Part shown: positions 7,694 through 17,310 of the stretch, piece after piece
Layout: each line of letters opens with the position of its first letter
Position numbering within the stretch: position 1 is the first letter of the stretch
Assembly: GCF_047501535.1 (NCBI RefSeq)
Contig: NZ_JAZDRJ010000014.1
Span: 1-64,000 of the forward strand
Reading direction: 5' to 3'
Length of the DNA stretch: 64,000 nucleotides
Source of the DNA: Yanghanlia sp047501535
GTDB taxonomy: Bacteria; Pseudomonadota; Gammaproteobacteria; Burkholderiales; Burkholderiaceae_B
Program-made: the position numbers and the translations under genes
Notes under the pieces: generated by a model
Told to the model about the DNA's origin: nothing
Seen by the model: the letters and a program-made list of their open reading frames with translations, nothing else
The model's database searches: none

Positions 7694-9367
7694 TTAAGCC
7701 GGCAACCCCAGAGGTGGACGGGTACCGGGGACTTCAGGCGTGTCTTCGTAAGTATGTTGATATGACAAGCCTGCAGGCTCTTGTGCCAGGCGGAAAGCCG
7801 ATACCAACGAAAGAAAGGTACTGGCTTCGCGCTGCAGCAATTCTGATGTATGCAGTGTGCTTTCCACCAGCATGGCATTGCGCTGCGTCGTGGAATCCAT
7901 GTGATTGACCGCTTCGTTGATCTGCTGCAGACCCAGCGCCTGTTCCTTGCTGGCGTTGGCAATTTCACCGATCAGGGTTGTCATGTGACGGAAGCTTTCG
8001 ACGATTTCATTCATGGCCACGCCCACTTCAGAGACTTCGTCAGAACCCTTGCGAATGCCATCAACAGATTCCTGAATAACTTGCTTAATTTCCTGAGCGG
8101 CGCTGGCACTGCGTTGAGCCAGGGCGCGGACTTCTCCAGCCACCACAGCGAAGCCTTTGCCTGCCTCGCCGGCCCTGGCCGCTTCAACCGCCGCGTTTAA
8201 GGCCAGGATATTGGTCTGGAAAGCAATGCCATCAATGATGTTGACGATTTCGCCGATCTTTTCAGAGGCTTGGCGAATTTCTTCCATCGTGGTGACAGCA
8301 TTGTTGGTTACCGTACCGCCCCGCTCGGCCAGTTGCGAAGTCGCAATCGCCATCCGATTCACTTCAGCGGCATTATCGGCATTTTGCAACACGGTGCTAT
8401 TGAGTTCTTCGCTGCCAGCCGAGGTCTGCTCAAGCGCAGCGGCTTGTTGTTCCGTACGGGCAGAAAGATCTTGCGTACCGTGAGCAACTTCGTCGGCAGC
8501 CGTAGAAACCGAATTGGCACCGCTGACAATACGCTGGATCAAACTGTTGAGGTGGTCGCGCATATTACGCATCTGGGTGATCAGAATGCCGATTTCATCG
8601 CGGCCGTTATCGTGATCTGCGTAGGAGAGGTCACCCGACGCAATAGCCTGTGCCGCATTGACGGCGCGCCCAAAACCGCGGCTCAAGCGTCTCATGCTGC
8701 AGAACATCAGGATAATACCCGGCAGGATGACAAACAGACCAACCAAGATGAAGATGAGCAAGGCCTGGTAGTAGCGGGCCTCGGCGTCGGAAACGGCTGC
8801 ATCAGCCTTCATAATTTGGTATTGCTGCAAACTAACCAAAGCCGCCTGCAAAGCATCACCTTCTGTCCGACCTGCCACAAGGAAATCCTGCATGGAGTTC
8901 GGGCTGAAATCACCAGCGTGCACACGGTCAACAGCAGCCTTTACTTTTGCCAGCCAGGCACTCTGACGCTGTGAAATATCTCCGAGTAGCCGGCTTTCTT
9001 CGTCATCCAGCGGACGGGACCGTAAGACATTTTCATGCTCGCGCCACGCAGCCTCTGTTTTGGAATAAACGGAGGTATGATCGGAAATATCGTGCCCGTG
9101 CAGGGAATACAGTACACTTTCGGGGTCGTGCTGAAAGCTCAGCAACATATGCAACCGCAGGTTGTAATATTCCTGGCTCAGACGGCTGGCTTGTTCCGCT
9201 GCTGCCATGCGCTGAGAGTGCACGATATCCAGGCTGGAGCGAGCCTGATACAAGCCCCAACCCGAAGTGGCCATAACAGCCAGCATAGCCAAGCCATTGA
9301 AGATCATGACTGCCCAGACCCGGCGGGTCAGGCTCATATCGTTGAGACGGAAATTGAACAGCGACAT
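7694..9367 (-). CDS. methyl-accepting chemotaxis protein
   Basis: Membrane chemoreceptor of about 557 residues. From the N-terminus: TM1 (VWAVMIFNGLAMLAVMATSGWGL), a periplasmic four-helix-type sensor of about 150 residues, TM2 (ALLIFILVGLFVILPGIILMF), a HAMP domain, and a cytoplasmic signalling domain with the near-invariant hairpin tip IAFQTNILALNAAVEAARAG. The last residues (RPPLGLPA) lack the NWETF-type pentapeptide that tethers CheR/CheB. The ATG at 9367 is preferred to one at 9424 because GGGAGA lies upstream. The ligand is unknown and no other chemotaxis genes are nearby. Confidence 0.92.
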   Translation of the reverse strand: MSLFNFRLNDMSLTRRVWAVMIFNGLAMLAVMATSGWGLYQARSSLDIVHSQRMAAAEQASRLSQEYYNLRLHMLLSFQHDPESVLYSLHGHDISDHTSVYSKTEAAWREHENVLRSRPLDDEESRLLGDISQRQSAWLAKVKAAVDRVHAGDFSPNSMQDFLVAGRTEGDALQAALVSLQQYQIMKADAAVSDAEARYYQALLIFILVGLFVILPGIILMFCSMRRLSRGFGRAVNAAQAIASGDLSYADHDNGRDEIGILITQMRNMRDHLNSLIQRIVSGANSVSTAADEVAHGTQDLSARTEQQAAALEQTSAGSEELNSTVLQNADNAAEVNRMAIATSQLAERGGTVTNNAVTTMEEIRQASEKIGEIVNIIDGIAFQTNILALNAAVEAARAGEAGKGFAVVAGEVRALAQRSASAAQEIKQVIQESVDGIRKGSDEVSEVGVAMNEIVESFRHMTTLIGEIANASKEQALGLQQINEAVNHMDSTTQRNAMLVESTLHTSELLQREASTFLSLVSAFRLAQEPAGLSYQHTYEDTPEVPGTRPPLGLPA

Positions 9368-9433
9368 GACTGGGTGGTTCTCCCGCGGATGAGATGAGTT
9401 GCGCTGAATAATAAAGCGCCACATAAAACAATA

Positions 9434-9464
9434 TTTATAACATGGTTTTATGTTTTCTTTTCAA
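9434..9464 (-). promoter_or_regulatory. candidate sigma70 promoter for the chemoreceptor
   Basis: On the minus strand TTGAAA (9464-9459) and TATAAA (9439-9434) are spaced by 19 bases, and TG precedes the -10 (extended -10). The spacer is long, so this is a weak-to-moderate prediction. No sigma28 flagellar promoter is seen. Confidence 0.35.
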
Positions 9465-9504
9465 TTAGTAACAATAAGCACAGTCAAAAAAGAAGGTGCC
9501 TAGC

Positions 9505-9531
9505 TTCTGATTTCCAAGGATGAAATCAGAA
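9505..9531 (-). terminator. hairpin downstream of the I78-like gene
   Basis: TTCTGATTTC (9505-9514) and GAAATCAGAA (9522-9531) form a perfect 10-base stem with a 7-base loop. A T-rich run (TTCTTTTTTG) follows on the minus strand only after a gap of about ten bases, so it may be a weak terminator. Confidence 0.4.
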
Positions 9532-9582
9532 AAACTCAGGGACTCTGGGCAAGTCAAACGGGAGCAGGCGCTTAGCCTGCAC

Positions 9583-9849
9583 TCAGCCGCAGTTAATACG
9601 CTCTATACGGCCTTTTTCGTTGATATGTACGTTCAGGCGATCGGCACGGTGATCCTGCGTAACCGCCATGCCCGGGCGTATGATGCGTGTGCCAGCTGGG
9701 AAACTGGAATTCTGGATGGCATCGGCCTGGAGGCCCACCATGGAAAGATAGTTTAATGAGCCGCAGCGGTCACTTTCAGCCTCGAACGGCATGGGCGACT
9801 GACAAGCCGCCACGAGTAGCACAAGAGGGATAGACAACAGATATCGCAT
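9583..9849 (-). CDS. I78-family peptidase inhibitor-like lipoprotein
   Basis: An 88-residue lipoprotein: signal MRYLLSIPLVLLVAAC with Cys as the lipidation site, then a compact domain ending TRIIRPGMAVTQDHRADRLN followed by VHINEKGRIERINCG. The R-I-x-PG, T-x-D-x-R-x-x-RLNV and final Cys-Gly are the hallmarks of the inhibitor I78 (potato-inhibitor-like) family. It is probably a periplasmic serine-protease inhibitor anchored to a membrane. It follows the sugar dehydrogenase gene by 20 bases and is probably cotranscribed with it. Confidence 0.75.
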   Translation of the reverse strand: MRYLLSIPLVLLVAACQSPMPFEAESDRCGSLNYLSMVGLQADAIQNSSFPAGTRIIRPGMAVTQDHRADRLNVHINEKGRIERINCG

Positions 9850-9869
9850 GTGAAACTCCTTCTTCAGCG

Positions 9870-11072
9870 CTAAGGGCTGATGCGCAGCAAAGCGCCGTTG
9901 CTGCTGTCGGTCAACACATAAATATAACCGTCTGGGCCCTGGCGGACATCCCGAACCCGCTCGCCCAGTTCACCTAGCAAGCGCTCTTCCGCCACAATTT
10001 GGTCGCCCTCTAACTGCAAGCGGATGAGTTCTCTGTCTTTAAGCGCGCCGATAAATACACTGTTGCGCCATTGTGGAAACCGCCCGGCGCTATAAAAGGC
10101 CATGCCGGAAATGGCAGGCGACTCTTTCCATACATAATGCGGCGGCTCCATGCCCTTAACTTCAGCCCCCACCGCTTCGGGTATAGCAAACCCCGAATAA
10201 TTGCTCCCGTGAGTGGCGATGGGCCAGCCATAGTTCAACCCAGCCTGGGGAATATTGATTTCATCACCACCCCGCGGGCCATGCTCGTGAACCCAAACCC
10301 GACCTGTCCAGGGGTTGAGGGCCGCGCCTTGCGGGTTGCGATGGCCGTAGCTCCAGATTTCCGGCAAAGCCTGAGGTTTCCCCACAAAAGGGTTGTCTTG
10401 CGGCACGCTGCCATCGGGCATTAGCCGCAGCAGCTTGCCCTGATGTTTGTCGAGATCTTGCGCTGTAGAGCGCTGGTTGTTTTCACCCAGGGCAATAAAA
10501 AAATACCCGGCCGGGTCGAAGACCAGCCGCGCGCCGAAATGAACACCCGAGGAGAGTTTGGGCTGTTGCCGGAAAATGACTTTGAAATCTTCTAGCGCCC
10601 GCCCATCGTCGGACAACCTGCCCACACCCACTGCTGTTCCTGCCCTGCCCGTGTCGTTGTCCTGTTCGGCGTAAGCCAAGTAGACAAGGCGGTTATCCGG
10701 GAAGCTCGGTGAAAGCGCCACATCAAGCAGGCCGCCCTGAGCGCGGGCATAAACGGCCGGCACGCCTTCAAGGGCGGGAGAAAGCTCGCCAGCACGCCAT
10801 AAGCGTAAGCGCCCCGGCCTTTCTGTTATAAGCACGCCTTCATCATTGGGCAGGAATGCTAGCGCCCATGGGTGCTGCAGGCCTTCTAGCAAGGTTTCGA
10901 CCTGCACCTTTGCCAACACTTTATGCGCACTAAGCGGTTTGTCGCTCGACTCACCATACGCCGGCCCGAAACAACTTAACGCCAGCGCCGCCAACGCCCC
11001 CACCACACAATGCTTAAAGCCTGTTCTGCCCTTTTCACCAACCAGCGCATTGCTAGCAAGCCTTGAACACAT
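9870..11072 (-). CDS. PQQ-dependent aldose sugar dehydrogenase-type beta-propeller
   Basis: A 400-residue exported protein with a hydrophobic signal around residues 20-40, then a six-bladed propeller with the soluble glucose dehydrogenase/YliI signature: HPWALAFLPN, YGHRNPQGAA, HEHGPRGGDEIN and GLNYGWP. These surround the PQQ and calcium site. Family members oxidise aldoses in the periplasm. No PQQ synthesis genes are in the window, so cofactor supply is unknown. The start is taken at 11072; a later start may be closer to the true signal peptide. Confidence 0.85.
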   Translation of the reverse strand: MCSRLASNALVGEKGRTGFKHCVVGALAALALSCFGPAYGESSDKPLSAHKVLAKVQVETLLEGLQHPWALAFLPNDEGVLITERPGRLRLWRAGELSPALEGVPAVYARAQGGLLDVALSPSFPDNRLVYLAYAEQDNDTGRAGTAVGVGRLSDDGRALEDFKVIFRQQPKLSSGVHFGARLVFDPAGYFFIALGENNQRSTAQDLDKHQGKLLRLMPDGSVPQDNPFVGKPQALPEIWSYGHRNPQGAALNPWTGRVWVHEHGPRGGDEINIPQAGLNYGWPIATHGSNYSGFAIPEAVGAEVKGMEPPHYVWKESPAISGMAFYSAGRFPQWRNSVFIGALKDRELIRLQLEGDQIVAEERLLGELGERVRDVRQGPDGYIYVLTDSSNGALLRISP

Positions 11073-11139
11073 GCCGCGCTCCCGAATCCACCGTTGCCTT
11101 CATCATAAAGTGAATTGGTCTGGCAGACAGCCGGAACAT

Positions 11140-11670
11140 TCAGACGCTGCGCACCTTCTCAACATGCGCCGCCGCCAGCACCTCCTCAACGGATTTGCAC
11201 TGCCCTTCATCACGGGGGTGCATGACCAGAGACCAGCGCCCCGCCTTGGTGGCATTATCCACCGCCTGAATCACTACCTGATGATCGGGCCGGGCGGTAA
11301 TCAGCCCGCCCAGCAGTAAACCGCCCACGATGGCAAACGCCACAATCGCGCCGGCGCTGTAATAGGGGGAAGACACGATGGCGGGAATCTCCAACACGTA
11401 CAAAATGGCCCAAAGTACCAAGCCTGCCAATAACCCTATGGTTCCCAAGATCAGGTGGGCACGAATGGCGGTGCGCGCCACACCCTGGGTTTCGGGTTCG
11501 AGGCGGCGCTCAAAATCGGCTGCATGGGGGCGCACCACCCAAAGTTGGGTATTCTGTAAGTTGCTGACCCGCCTCAGTTCCGACGACACCCTTTCGAGTT
11601 CTTCTTGTGTATCGAAGAAACCTGCCAGCTTGGTGGTCGCCTTCTCGCCAAAAAGTGCTTGCCATGCCAT
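11140..11670 (-). CDS. membrane protein of unknown function, two predicted TM segments
   Basis: A 176-residue protein. The first 80 residues are soluble (DTQEELERVSSELRRVSNLQ, ferredoxin-like or stress-protein-like appearance). Two membrane helices follow (AHLILGTIGLLAGLVLWAIL and SAGAIVAFAIVGGLLLGGLI), then a C-terminal tail. The ATG at 11670 is chosen because AGGAG lies 7 bases upstream; the longer frame to 11757 has no such site. No family is recognised with confidence. Confidence 0.65.
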   Translation of the reverse strand: MAWQALFGEKATTKLAGFFDTQEELERVSSELRRVSNLQNTQLWVVRPHAADFERRLEPETQGVARTAIRAHLILGTIGLLAGLVLWAILYVLEIPAIVSSPYYSAGAIVAFAIVGGLLLGGLITARPDHQVVIQAVDNATKAGRWSLVMHPRDEGQCKSVEEVLAAAHVEKVRSV

Positions 11671-11761
11671 GGTGTTCTCCTGCAGATTGATTCCTGCTGA
11701 TATAGGCAAGCAGCATGCCGACACACACGCGCAAAGCCGCAAGATTGGTATAAACATATGC

Positions 11762-11790
11762 TTGACCGCTTCAGCGCATCTTCCTATATT
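11762..11790 (+). promoter_or_regulatory. sigma70 promoter of the peptide-type ABC operon
   Basis: TTGACC (11762-11767) and TATATT (11785-11790) with an ideal 17-base spacer, 32 bases before the start codon of the substrate-binding protein gene, which has AAGGA as ribosome site. No operator is obvious. Confidence 0.65.
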
Positions 11791-11822
11791 CCTTGAATTG
11801 AACCCGTTTTAAGGATTCGCTC

Positions 11823-13391
11823 ATGCGCCGTACGCTACTTGCCACTGCTGTGGCCGCCAGTTTCTTCTTGCCAATGGCCGCTCAGGCCAAACCTTTTCAT
11901 TGGGCGAGTCAGGGCGACATCCTGACCCTTGATCCACACGCTCAGAACGAAGGCCTGACCATTGCTGGTTCCAGTTATGTCTACGAACCCCTGGTGCAGT
12001 ACAACGAAACCTTCGAAATCAGCCCAGGGCTGGCAACCGCGTGGGAACAAACCTCACCCACTGTGTGGCGTTTTACCCTGCGCGAAAACGTCAAGTTCCA
12101 TGACGGCACGCCCTTTGAAGCCGACGACGTCGTGTTCTCCATCCAGCGCGCCATGGCGCCCACGTCCAACTTCAAAGCCTATGTGAACGGCATCAAAGAC
12201 GTCCGAGCCGACGGCCATGCCATCGAAATCGAAACCGACGGCCCTCACCCCGTACTGCTGCGCCAGCTAACCAACGTGTTCATCATGAACCGTGATTGGG
12301 CTGAAAAGCACAATGCCACAGCCCCTCAGGATTTTTCTAAAAAGGAAGAAACCTATTCAGCGCGCAACACAAACGGCACAGGCCCCTACAAGCTGGTTTC
12401 CCGTGAAGTAGATGTGCGTACGGTGTACGAAGAGAACCCCGAATGGTGGGGCAAAGCCAATAAGAAAGGTAACGTCACTCGCATTACCTATACCCCCATC
12501 CAGCAAAGCGCCACCCGTACGGCCGCCCTGCTGTCGGGCGAAATCGACTTCATTCTCGACCCTGCCGCGCAAGACCTTGACCGCCTGCGTCAACAAGCCA
12601 AGGTGGTGGAAGGCAACGAATATCGCACGATTTACATCGGCCTTGATCAGTCCAGCCCCGAACTGAAGTATTCCACCATCAAGGGCGCCAACCCCTTTGC
12701 CGATGTCCGCGTGCGCGAAGCCCTGTACCGCGCCATCGATGTCGAAGCCCTTAAAAAAGCCGTCATGCGCGGCCTCTCGGCCCCGACCGGAACCATGATC
12801 GCACCTCAGGTCAATGGCTGGACGGAAGAGCTCGCCAAGCGCGTACCCTACGACCCGGAACGCGCCAAAGAACTCCTCAAGGAAGCCGGTTACGCCGACA
12901 ACCTTAATTTCACACTCGACTGCCCCAACAACCGCTACATCAACGACGAAGCCATCTGCCAGGCCATTGTCGCCATGTGGGCGCGGGTGGGCGTCAAGGC
13001 CCAGCTGAACGCCATGCCGCGCGCCACTTACTTCCCCAAGGTGCAAAGCTACGACAGCAGCGCCTACCTGTTCGGCTGGGGCGTGCCCACCTTCGACGCG
13101 CTCTATACGCTGCAAAGCCTGATCCGCAGCAAGGGTGAAGGCGCCGACGGTTCCTTCAACTTCGGCAACTACAGCAATGCGGAAGTCGATGCCCTGATCG
13201 ACCAGATCAAGACGGAAACCGATGACGCCAAGCGCACCGAAGCCATCCACAAGGTTCTGGAAATCCACGCCAGCGAATTCGGTCACATCCCCCTGCACGA
13301 TCAGGTCATTCCATGGGCCATGCGCAAAAACGTGAACGTGGTGCACAAGGCGGACAACCGCCTTACCGCAGAATGGGTCACCATCGACTGA
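11823..13391 (+). CDS. ABC transporter substrate-binding protein, family 5 (peptide/nickel type)
   Basis: Periplasmic binding protein of 522 residues for a Dpp/Opp-type importer. The signal peptide runs to about residue 22 (AAQA). Family 5 features include LTLDPHAQNEG, the ENVKFHDGTPFEADDVVFSI motif and GTGPYKLVS. It begins an operon of five adjacent or overlapping genes (binding protein, two permeases, two ATPases). Substrate cannot be read from the sequence: di- or oligopeptides, glutathione or nickel chelates are all possible. Confidence 0.92.
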   Translation: MRRTLLATAVAASFFLPMAAQAKPFHWASQGDILTLDPHAQNEGLTIAGSSYVYEPLVQYNETFEISPGLATAWEQTSPTVWRFTLRENVKFHDGTPFEADDVVFSIQRAMAPTSNFKAYVNGIKDVRADGHAIEIETDGPHPVLLRQLTNVFIMNRDWAEKHNATAPQDFSKKEETYSARNTNGTGPYKLVSREVDVRTVYEENPEWWGKANKKGNVTRITYTPIQQSATRTAALLSGEIDFILDPAAQDLDRLRQQAKVVEGNEYRTIYIGLDQSSPELKYSTIKGANPFADVRVREALYRAIDVEALKKAVMRGLSAPTGTMIAPQVNGWTEELAKRVPYDPERAKELLKEAGYADNLNFTLDCPNNRYINDEAICQAIVAMWARVGVKAQLNAMPRATYFPKVQSYDSSAYLFGWGVPTFDALYTLQSLIRSKGEGADGSFNFGNYSNAEVDALIDQIKTETDDAKRTEAIHKVLEIHASEFGHIPLHDQVIPWAMRKNVNVVHKADNRLTAEWVTID

Positions 13392-13407
13392 CCAGCGCTG
13401 ATCCTCC

Positions 13408-14388
13408 ATGGCTTTTTTCATTCTGCGCCGGCTGCTTCAGGCAGTCGGCGTCATGCTTTCGGTTGCGCTGATCGCCTTTGCCCTGTTCCAGTATGTTGGC
13501 GACCCGGTCACCATCATGCTGGGACAGGACGCCACACAACAAGATCGCGCCGAATTACGTCAACAGCTAGGGTTGGACCAACCCGCCCCCGTACAATTTG
13601 CTCGTTTTGTGAGCAATGCCGTACAAGGCGATTTCGGCCTGTCTCTGCGCCAGGGCCAGAAAGTGTCCTCCCTGCTAGCGGACCGCCTACCCGCCACAAT
13701 TGAGTTGTCCGTGGCAGCAGCCGCGCTCGCACTTATCGTTGGCCTGCCGCTCGGTGTCTATACGGCCCTGAACCGCAAGGGGCGGCTTTCGCAGCTAATA
13801 CTGGCCCTTTCGCTATTGGGCGTATCGCTGCCGACTTTCCTCATCGGTATTCTGCTCATTCTCGTATTTGCCGTCATGCTTGGGTGGCTACCCAGTTATG
13901 GCCGCGGCGAAACCGTTGATTTGGGCTGGTGGAGTACCGGGCTGCTAACCGCCAGCGGCTGGAAGCATCTCATTCTTCCGGCCATTACGCTGTCGCTGTT
14001 TCAGCTCACCCTGATTTTGCGCTTGGTACGTTCCGAAATGCTGGAAGTCTTGCGACAGGACTACATCAAGTTTGCCCGCGCACGCGGGCTGTCGCGACGT
14101 GCCATCCATTTTGGCCATGCGCTCAAGAATACCCTGGTGCCAGTCATCACCATTACCGGCCTCCAACTGGGCGGCATCATCGCTTTTTCCATCGTCACCG
14201 AAACTGTTTTTCAGTGGCCGGGCATGGGCCTGCTATTCATTCAGGCAGTGCAATTCGCCGACGTTCCTGTCATGGCGGCTTATTTGTGCCTGATCGCCCT
14301 GATCTTCGTCGTGATCAATCTCATGGTAGACATGCTGTACTTCGTGGTTGACCCGCGCCTGCGCATCACGCGCAAGGGAGCCCTCTAA
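13408..14388 (+). CDS. ABC transporter permease (DppB-like)
   Basis: A 326-residue inner-membrane permease with about six TM helices. It has the GDFGLSLRQGQKV periplasmic segment and the EAA-type coupling loop (DYIKFARARGLSRRAIHFGHALKN) typical of DppB/OppB. It begins 17 bases after the binding-protein gene and its TAA overlaps the next ATG (TAATG). Confidence 0.93.
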   Translation: MAFFILRRLLQAVGVMLSVALIAFALFQYVGDPVTIMLGQDATQQDRAELRQQLGLDQPAPVQFARFVSNAVQGDFGLSLRQGQKVSSLLADRLPATIELSVAAAALALIVGLPLGVYTALNRKGRLSQLILALSLLGVSLPTFLIGILLILVFAVMLGWLPSYGRGETVDLGWWSTGLLTASGWKHLILPAITLSLFQLTLILRLVRSEMLEVLRQDYIKFARARGLSRRAIHFGHALKNTLVPVITITGLQLGGIIAFSIVTETVFQWPGMGLLFIQAVQFADVPVMAAYLCLIALIFVVINLMVDMLYFVVDPRLRITRKGAL

Positions 14389-15302
14389 TGAGCAGTTTCC
14401 TCTCCAAGAGCTGGGATAGTGATCTGGCCTACGCTTGGCGCACCTCAGGCGTCGCCATGGCAGCCAGCATCACCTTACTGTTGCTACTCATTGGCGCTCT
14501 GGGTGCAACCTGGGTGGCTCCGCATAACCCGTTCGACCTTGCCACCATTAACCTGATCGACGCGTTGACGCCACCCGTTTGGATGGAAGGCGGCAACCCC
14601 CTGTACCTGCTGGGTACTGACAGCCAGGGGCGCGACCTCTATTCGTCACTGCTTTACGGCATGCGGGTCTCGCTACTTATCGGCCTAGCCTCGGTGGCCA
14701 TTGCCATGCTGATCGGCATCATCCTTGGCTTGGTGTCTGGTTACGTCGGGGGCCGCCTGGACGCCTTCATCATGCGGGTAGCCGATGTACAGCTTTCTTT
14801 TCCCGCCATTCTGATCGCTCTGCTCATCGACGGCGTCGTGCGGGCAGCTGTACCCTCCGACCTACATGCCAATATTGCTTTTCCAGTACTGGTGGGCGCG
14901 ATCGCCCTCGCCGGCTGGCCTCAGTATGCCCGCACAGTACGAGGTTCCACACTGGTAGAGAAAAACCGCGAATATGTGCAGGCCGCACGAGTGACTGGAG
15001 TATCTTCAGTATCCATTTTGTTCCAGCACGTACTGCCCAATGTGCTTGGCCCTGTGCTGGTGTTGGCCACGGTTCACGTTGCCACCGCCATCATCACGGA
15101 GGCCACACTCTCTTTTCTTGGCGTCGGCGTACCGCCCACCTCGCCATCATTGGGCACGCTGATCCGCGTCGGCAACGACTTCCTGTTTTCTGGTGAATGG
15201 TGGATCACCATCTTCCCCGGTGTAGCGCTTGTGTTGCTGGTGTTGTCAGTGAACCTGCTGGGCGACTGGCTGCGGGACGCCCTGAATCCACGGTTGAACT
15301 GA
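14388..15302 (+). CDS. ABC transporter permease (DppC-like)
   Basis: A 304-residue partner permease: one N-terminal TM, the family segment LLGTDSQGRDLYSSLLYGMRVSL, and the coupling loop REYVQAARVTGVSSVSILFQHVLPN. The ATG shares a base with the previous stop, implying translational coupling; the following ATPase gene starts at 15304, immediately after its stop. Confidence 0.93.
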   Translation: MSSFLSKSWDSDLAYAWRTSGVAMAASITLLLLLIGALGATWVAPHNPFDLATINLIDALTPPVWMEGGNPLYLLGTDSQGRDLYSSLLYGMRVSLLIGLASVAIAMLIGIILGLVSGYVGGRLDAFIMRVADVQLSFPAILIALLIDGVVRAAVPSDLHANIAFPVLVGAIALAGWPQYARTVRGSTLVEKNREYVQAARVTGVSSVSILFQHVLPNVLGPVLVLATVHVATAIITEATLSFLGVGVPPTSPSLGTLIRVGNDFLFSGEWWITIFPGVALVLLVLSVNLLGDWLRDALNPRLN

Positions 15303-15303
15303 T

Positions 15304-16293
15304 ATGCCTGATTCCACCCCTCTATTGGAAGTTCGTAACCTGCGCGTCGAATTCCCTACCCGCAAAGGCGTGCTAACCGCGCTAGATGATGTCTCCTTTC
15401 GGATCAACAAAGGTGAAATTCTCGGTGTGGTGGGCGAATCGGGCGCAGGGAAATCCCTGACCGGCGCCTCGATTATTGGTTTGCTCGAGCCCCCCGGCCG
15501 CATCGCCTCCGGGGAAATTCTTCTGGACGGGCGACGGATCGACCACCTTGGCGAAGACGCCATGCGCCGCATACGTGGCAAGGAAATCGGCGCCATTTTT
15601 CAAGACCCGCTCACCTCGCTCAACCCTCTCTATACGGTTGGCCAGCAGTTAGTCGAAACCATTGTCACCCATCTGCCGCTCAACCCAGCACAGGCGCGGC
15701 AACGCGCCATTGAACTACTGGAATCCACCGGCATTCCAGCTGCACGCGAGCGCATCGACCACTACCCCCACCAGTTTTCCGGTGGTATGCGCCAACGCGT
15801 TGTCATTGCACTGGCCCTGGCTGCAGAACCACGCCTTATCGTGGCCGACGAACCCACAACAGCGTTAGATGTTTCCATCCAGGCCCAAATCATCGACCTG
15901 CTCAAATCCCTATGCCATGAGCATGGTGCCGCCGTCATGCTGATTACTCACGACATGGGGGTTATCGCGGAAACCGCTGACCGCGTGGCGGTGATGTATG
16001 CCGGTCGAATCGCTGAAATTGGCCCGGTTAATCGCGTTATCCAGGCGCCTCAGCACCCTTATACCCGGGGCCTGATGGGTTCCATCCCCTCCATTCACAG
16101 CAAAGCCGAAATGCTTACGCAGATCGACGGCAGCATGCCGCGCTTGAATGCTATTCCCCAAGGCTGTGCGTTCAACCCGCGCTGCCCCCAGCGCATGCCA
16201 CGCTGTACACAAGAACGCCCTGACCCCATGCCTGCCGGTGATGCCTTGGCCGCCTGTTGGCTTTACGATGCCAGTACGGAGGCCCAGCCATGA
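15304..16293 (+). CDS. ABC transporter ATP-binding protein (DppD-like)
   Basis: A 329-residue ATPase with Walker A GESGAGKS (about residue 40), signature FSGGMRQR, Walker B RLIVADEPTTALD, and the C-terminal oligopeptide/dipeptide domain with its Cys cluster (CAFNPRCPQRMPRC), which in relatives binds a 4Fe-4S cluster. It overlaps the next ATPase gene by four bases (ATGA). Confidence 0.93.
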   Translation: MPDSTPLLEVRNLRVEFPTRKGVLTALDDVSFRINKGEILGVVGESGAGKSLTGASIIGLLEPPGRIASGEILLDGRRIDHLGEDAMRRIRGKEIGAIFQDPLTSLNPLYTVGQQLVETIVTHLPLNPAQARQRAIELLESTGIPAARERIDHYPHQFSGGMRQRVVIALALAAEPRLIVADEPTTALDVSIQAQIIDLLKSLCHEHGAAVMLITHDMGVIAETADRVAVMYAGRIAEIGPVNRVIQAPQHPYTRGLMGSIPSIHSKAEMLTQIDGSMPRLNAIPQGCAFNPRCPQRMPRCTQERPDPMPAGDALAACWLYDASTEAQP

Positions 16294-17291
16294 GCACGGA
16301 CCGCACTTTCGTGAAAGTAGAAGATGCCAGTTGCTGGTTCGATGTCTCACCACCCTGGCTGGAGCGCGTGGTTAAACGCCGCCCTCGTGTTCAGCTTAAA
16401 GCTGTCAATGGCGTATCTTTCAGTTTAGTAAAGGGGGAAACCTTAGCTCTGGTGGGTGAATCGGGCTGTGGGAAGTCCACTGTCGCCCGCATGCTGGTGG
16501 GGCTTTACGAGCCTACCAGCGGAAATATTGAATTTGATGGTCAGCCGATCAGCATGCTGCGCAGTCGTGAAGGTCAGAAATTACGGCAGCGCCTGCAGAT
16601 GATTTTCCAAGACCCTTATGCCAGCCTTAACCCACGCTGGCGGGTAGCCCGGATTATTGCCGAACCCTTGAAAGTTCACGGCAAATTGAACCAGGCAGAA
16701 CGCGACGCCCGAGTCGACGAACTGCTGGAACAAGTCGGCTTGTCGCCATCCGACCGCAACCGCTATCCGCATCAATTCTCGGGCGGCCAGCGCCAACGCA
16801 TTTCCATCGCCCGCGCCCTGGCCGCGCGGCCCGAGTTCCTGGTGTGCGACGAACCCACATCAGCCTTGGATGTCTCCGTGCAGGCACAGGTGCTGAACCT
16901 GATGAAGCAGCTGCAACGCGAGCTATCCCTGACTTACCTGTTTATTTCTCATAACCTGGCCGTCGTCCACCACGTGGCGGATCGTGTCGCCGTCATGTAT
17001 TTGGGGAAAATAGTTGAACTGGCCAGCCGCGACGAACTGTTCGAGCGGCCCCGCCACCCCTACACCCGCATGCTGCTATCGGCTATTCCCGACACCTCTG
17101 GGACAGGTAAACGGCGTATCCCGGTGGCAGGCGAAGTGCCTAACCCGCTCAACCCACCGCAAGGCTGCCCTTTCCACCCGCGCTGCCCATATGCGCGCGA
17201 TATCTGTCGCGAGCACATGCCGGCCACCTTACCAGACGGCCCCACACACGTTGCGTGCCACGGCATTGAGCAAGGATTCGCTCGAGAATAA
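16290..17291 (+). CDS. ABC transporter ATP-binding protein (DppF-like)
   Basis: A 333-residue second ATPase: Walker A GESGCGKS, signature FSGGQRQR, Walker B FLVCDEPTSALD, and C-terminal CPFHPRCPYARDIC. The ATG at 16290 is chosen because it overlaps the previous stop as ATGA, as expected for coupling; an ATG at 16257 is further inside the preceding gene. It is the last gene of the operon. Confidence 0.93.
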   Translation: MSTDRTFVKVEDASCWFDVSPPWLERVVKRRPRVQLKAVNGVSFSLVKGETLALVGESGCGKSTVARMLVGLYEPTSGNIEFDGQPISMLRSREGQKLRQRLQMIFQDPYASLNPRWRVARIIAEPLKVHGKLNQAERDARVDELLEQVGLSPSDRNRYPHQFSGGQRQRISIARALAARPEFLVCDEPTSALDVSVQAQVLNLMKQLQRELSLTYLFISHNLAVVHHVADRVAVMYLGKIVELASRDELFERPRHPYTRMLLSAIPDTSGTGKRRIPVAGEVPNPLNPPQGCPFHPRCPYARDICREHMPATLPDGPTHVACHGIEQGFARE

Positions 17292-17310
17292 GTCGTCACC
17301 GCCCTATTGT

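Noticed and set aside
12357..13421. 354-codon open frame opposite the ABC binding-protein gene
   Set aside because: Composition is that of an antisense shadow (Val/Gly/His/Asp-rich without domain); the plus-strand gene has full family motifs.
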